Assembly (NCBI GenBank): GCA_021731385.1
Contig: JAKFXM010000135.1
Location: 1 to 7,595 of the forward strand
Source of the DNA: Methanobacteriota archaeon
GTDB taxonomy: Archaea; Altiarchaeota; Altiarchaeia; IMC4; QMZM01
Direction: 5' to 3'
Length of the DNA: 7,595 nucleotides
How positions within the stretch are numbered: the first letter of the stretch is position 1; every line of letters begins with the position of its first letter. This document shows, piece by piece, positions 5,903 to 7,595 of this stretch. The notes beneath the pieces are model-generated. The model ran no database searches. It had not been told where the DNA came from and was given only the letters and a program-made list of their open reading frames with translations. Both the position numbers and the translations under genes were made by a program.

Positions 5903-7543
5903 AAAAAAAGATACAACCGGATAAGGAGAGAAGCCGAGATAATGAATGTGCTTGTAAAGCACGGATTTGGTTACATAGCTGATAGAATTAATCTGCAGGT
6001 TATTGGTAAAAAAAAGGTGTCTGCCGGGGAAGAGAAGATACCTGTGCCTGTCAGGGCAAGGCTTGTTCTTGAAGATCTGGGACCGACATTCATTAAATTC
6101 GGGCAGATACTGAGCATGAGACCGGATCTGATACCTGTTGAATTTGCCGAGGAATTCAAAAAACTCCTGGACGAGGTTCCACCCTTTGAATATGAGCATG
6201 TAGAAAAGCAGATTAGGGGTGAATTGGGCTCATCAGTAGGGGAATTGTTCAGGGAATTTAAGAAGGAACCAACCGCCGCCGCGTCAATAGGCCAGGTTCA
6301 TAACGCAAAACTGAAAACCGATGACACTGTAGTTGTAAAGGTTCAGCGTCCCGGGATTGAAGACATAATTGAAGCTGATGTTGAGATATTATTCAATATT
6401 GCAAGGCTTGTCACGAAACACATACCAGAAAGCAGACTTTATGATCCTGTCGGAATTGTAGAAGAATTTGCAAGGACAATAAGGAGGGAATTGGACTACA
6501 CTATAGAGGGAAGAAACGCGGATAGGCTAAGGAAGAATTTTGAGGGTGATGATACCGTTTACATACCACTGGTTTACTGGGACTTCACAACCAGGAAGGT
6601 CATTACGATGGAATTAGTGAAAGGGTATAAGGTAAGTGAAATTGAAAAATCACTAAACTCCGAGAACAGAAAAAAAATTTCCGAGAATATAGCGAAATCA
6701 TACATGAAGCAGATTTTCATAGACGGATTCTTCCATGCAGACCCGCATCCCGGGAATATCTTCGTGCGTAACAGCCAGATTGTGCTTATGGATTTCGGTA
6801 TGGTCGGAAGGGTCGACGATTATACGAAAGAAAAAATTGCAAATCTCTTTATTGCAATAATCCAAAAAGACATAGACGATATCATCGAGAAACTTCTTGA
6901 CATAGGGATGGTCAGTGATGAAACAGACATCCCTAAATTCAGGGCAGATATCACTGAGGTCATAGAGGAATACTACGGAACATCCCTGCAGCAGGTTGAT
7001 ATCCCGACAATGCTGAATAATATCCTAAAAACCACCATAAGGCACAAAATCATAATACCGTCTAATTTCATACTTCTTATAAAGACCCTTGTGACAATGG
7101 AGGGTATATGCAGGGAAGTAGATCCGGAATTTAATCTGACTGAAATCTCAAAACCCTTTGTAGAAGCACTTATAAAAGAGAAAATGAGCCCAAGGTATTT
7201 GATGGACAAATTTATGAAGACTGTTACGGAATTCAATGAACTTCTCATAAAAATGCCGAGAAAGGTAGACCAGATTTTATCAAAACTGGAGACAGGAGAT
7301 CTTGTAATAGACCTGGAGCATAAGGGACTCACTAAATTTATATCCGAGATGGATACATCGAGCAACAGGCTTTCCGCAAGTTTGATAATATCTGCAATAA
7401 TTGTAGGCTCATCAATAATCATGCTTACGGGAAAAGGGCCATTACTGTTCGGATTCCCGGTATTTGGGGTTGTTGGCTTTGCAATTGCTGCAATTCTGGG
7501 AATGGGTCTTGTGATTTCCATACTTAGGTCTGGAAAATTCTGA
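5891..7543 (+). CDS. AarF/ABC1/UbiB-family atypical kinase
   Basis: A 550-residue protein from ATG 5891, with all UbiB-family signatures. These are KFGQ (69-72, the KxGQ motif of the N-terminal extension), the Ala-rich nucleotide loop TAAASIGQVH (128-137), the VAIK-type lysine (Lys150 in VVVKVQRPG), RRELDYTIEGRN with Glu200-Leu-Asp202 (the ExD motif), HADPHPGNIF (282-291, catalytic loop with Asp284 and Asn289) and MDFG (300-303, metal-binding Asp301). Two hydrophobic helices near the C-terminus (about 496-512 and 518-545) fit membrane association. In bacteria and mitochondria the family supports ubiquinone synthesis through ATP binding or hydrolysis on the membrane; archaea make other quinones or isoprenoid lipids, so the role here is open. 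Start choice: GTG codons at 5858 and 5864 would add 11 or 9 odd hydrophobic residues, with only an AGGG at 5851-5854 in support. MFGIKKRYNRIRRE fits the usual family beginning, so 5891 is preferred. It follows the CBS gene by 64 bases and may share its promoter. Confidence 0.95.
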   Translation: MFGIKKRYNRIRREAEIMNVLVKHGFGYIADRINLQVIGKKKVSAGEEKIPVPVRARLVLEDLGPTFIKFGQILSMRPDLIPVEFAEEFKKLLDEVPPFEYEHVEKQIRGELGSSVGELFREFKKEPTAAASIGQVHNAKLKTDDTVVVKVQRPGIEDIIEADVEILFNIARLVTKHIPESRLYDPVGIVEEFARTIRRELDYTIEGRNADRLRKNFEGDDTVYIPLVYWDFTTRKVITMELVKGYKVSEIEKSLNSENRKKISENIAKSYMKQIFIDGFFHADPHPGNIFVRNSQIVLMDFGMVGRVDDYTKEKIANLFIAIIQKDIDDIIEKLLDIGMVSDETDIPKFRADITEVIEEYYGTSLQQVDIPTMLNNILKTTIRHKIIIPSNFILLIKTLVTMEGICREVDPEFNLTEISKPFVEALIKEKMSPRYLMDKFMKTVTEFNELLIKMPRKVDQILSKLETGDLVIDLEHKGLTKFISEMDTSSNRLSASLIISAIIVGSSIIMLTGKGPLLFGFPVFGVVGFAIAAILGMGLVISILRSGKF

Positions 7544-7553
7544 AATATAAAAA
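7543..7553 (+). promoter_or_regulatory. Possible TATA-like box for a gene beyond the window
   Basis: AAATATAAAAA begins at the last base of the kinase stop codon and is followed by 42 bases with no complete gene. This fits an archaeal promoter for a downstream gene not seen here. A nine-base-period repeat, ACATTG at 7553 and 7562, lies just after it. No convincing terminator for the kinase gene is visible. Confidence 0.25.
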
Positions 7554-7595
7554 CATTGAATACATTGTTAGTTCCGGATGTAATTGTTCGATTGT

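Noticed and set aside
6973..7521. 182-codon open frame on the - strand opposite the kinase C-terminus
   Set aside because: The translation is Ser/Ile/Arg-rich without any motif, and it lies wholly against an intact UbiB-family coding frame.
7553..7567. ACATTG direct repeat with 9-base period as an operator
   Set aside because: Two six-base copies in AT-rich sequence at the window end are too little to support a regulatory call.
1..7595. tRNA, rRNA, CRISPR array, transposase or integrase
   Set aside because: No cloverleaf-like segment, rRNA motif, regular repeat-spacer pattern or DDE/tyrosine recombinase motif was seen by reading both strands. Structured RNAs with weak sequence signal could be missed without a covariance search.

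Overview
The window looks like chromosomal DNA of an archaeon, most likely a euryarchaeote of the methanogen or anaerobic-methanotroph type. This rests on heavy use of ATA, AGA and AGG codons, a good archaeal TATA-like box ahead of a gene with a very short leader, an exported propeller protein anchored by a C-terminal membrane helix, and an AarF/UbiB-family kinase beside a Kef-type antiporter. Lineage is an inference; no rRNA or diagnostic methanogenesis gene is present, and a bacterial source is not formally excluded.

Region 1 (1-1347, + strand): three tightly packed small genes, mostly AT-rich. They are an unrecognised protein cut by the left window edge, a small protein with a DUF5678-like C-terminal half, and a retropepsin-like aspartic protease. 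They sit 0-61 bases apart, read one way and look like an accessory cassette.

Region 2 (1416-3578, + strand): a 720-residue exported, membrane-anchored protein. It has a signal peptide, eight propeller units each with a Trp motif and a calcium-binding-type Asp loop, four TPR-like helical repeats, one transmembrane helix and a basic cytoplasmic tail.

Region 3 (3582-5303, - strand): a CPA2/Kef-type monovalent cation:proton antiporter with a C-terminal TrkA-N (RCK) nucleotide-binding domain. It ends tail-to-tail with the propeller gene, only 3 bases apart.

Region 4 (5304-7543): a 52-base divergent promoter region with a TATA-like box and a small dyad, then a two-CBS-domain protein and an AarF/ABC1/UbiB-type kinase-like protein, both + strand. 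The kinase start sits inside a 22-base near-perfect palindrome. The last 52 bases hold a possible promoter for a gene beyond the window.

How the genes may work together: the antiporter (RCK domain), the CBS protein (adenylate-type ligand sensor) and the kinase-like protein (ATP-binding, membrane-associated) are all nucleotide-responsive or membrane-linked. The first two both carry cysteine pairs in their soluble parts. A shared role in energy or redox homeostasis is possible but is only inferred from proximity. The small cassette of region 1 appears functionally separate.
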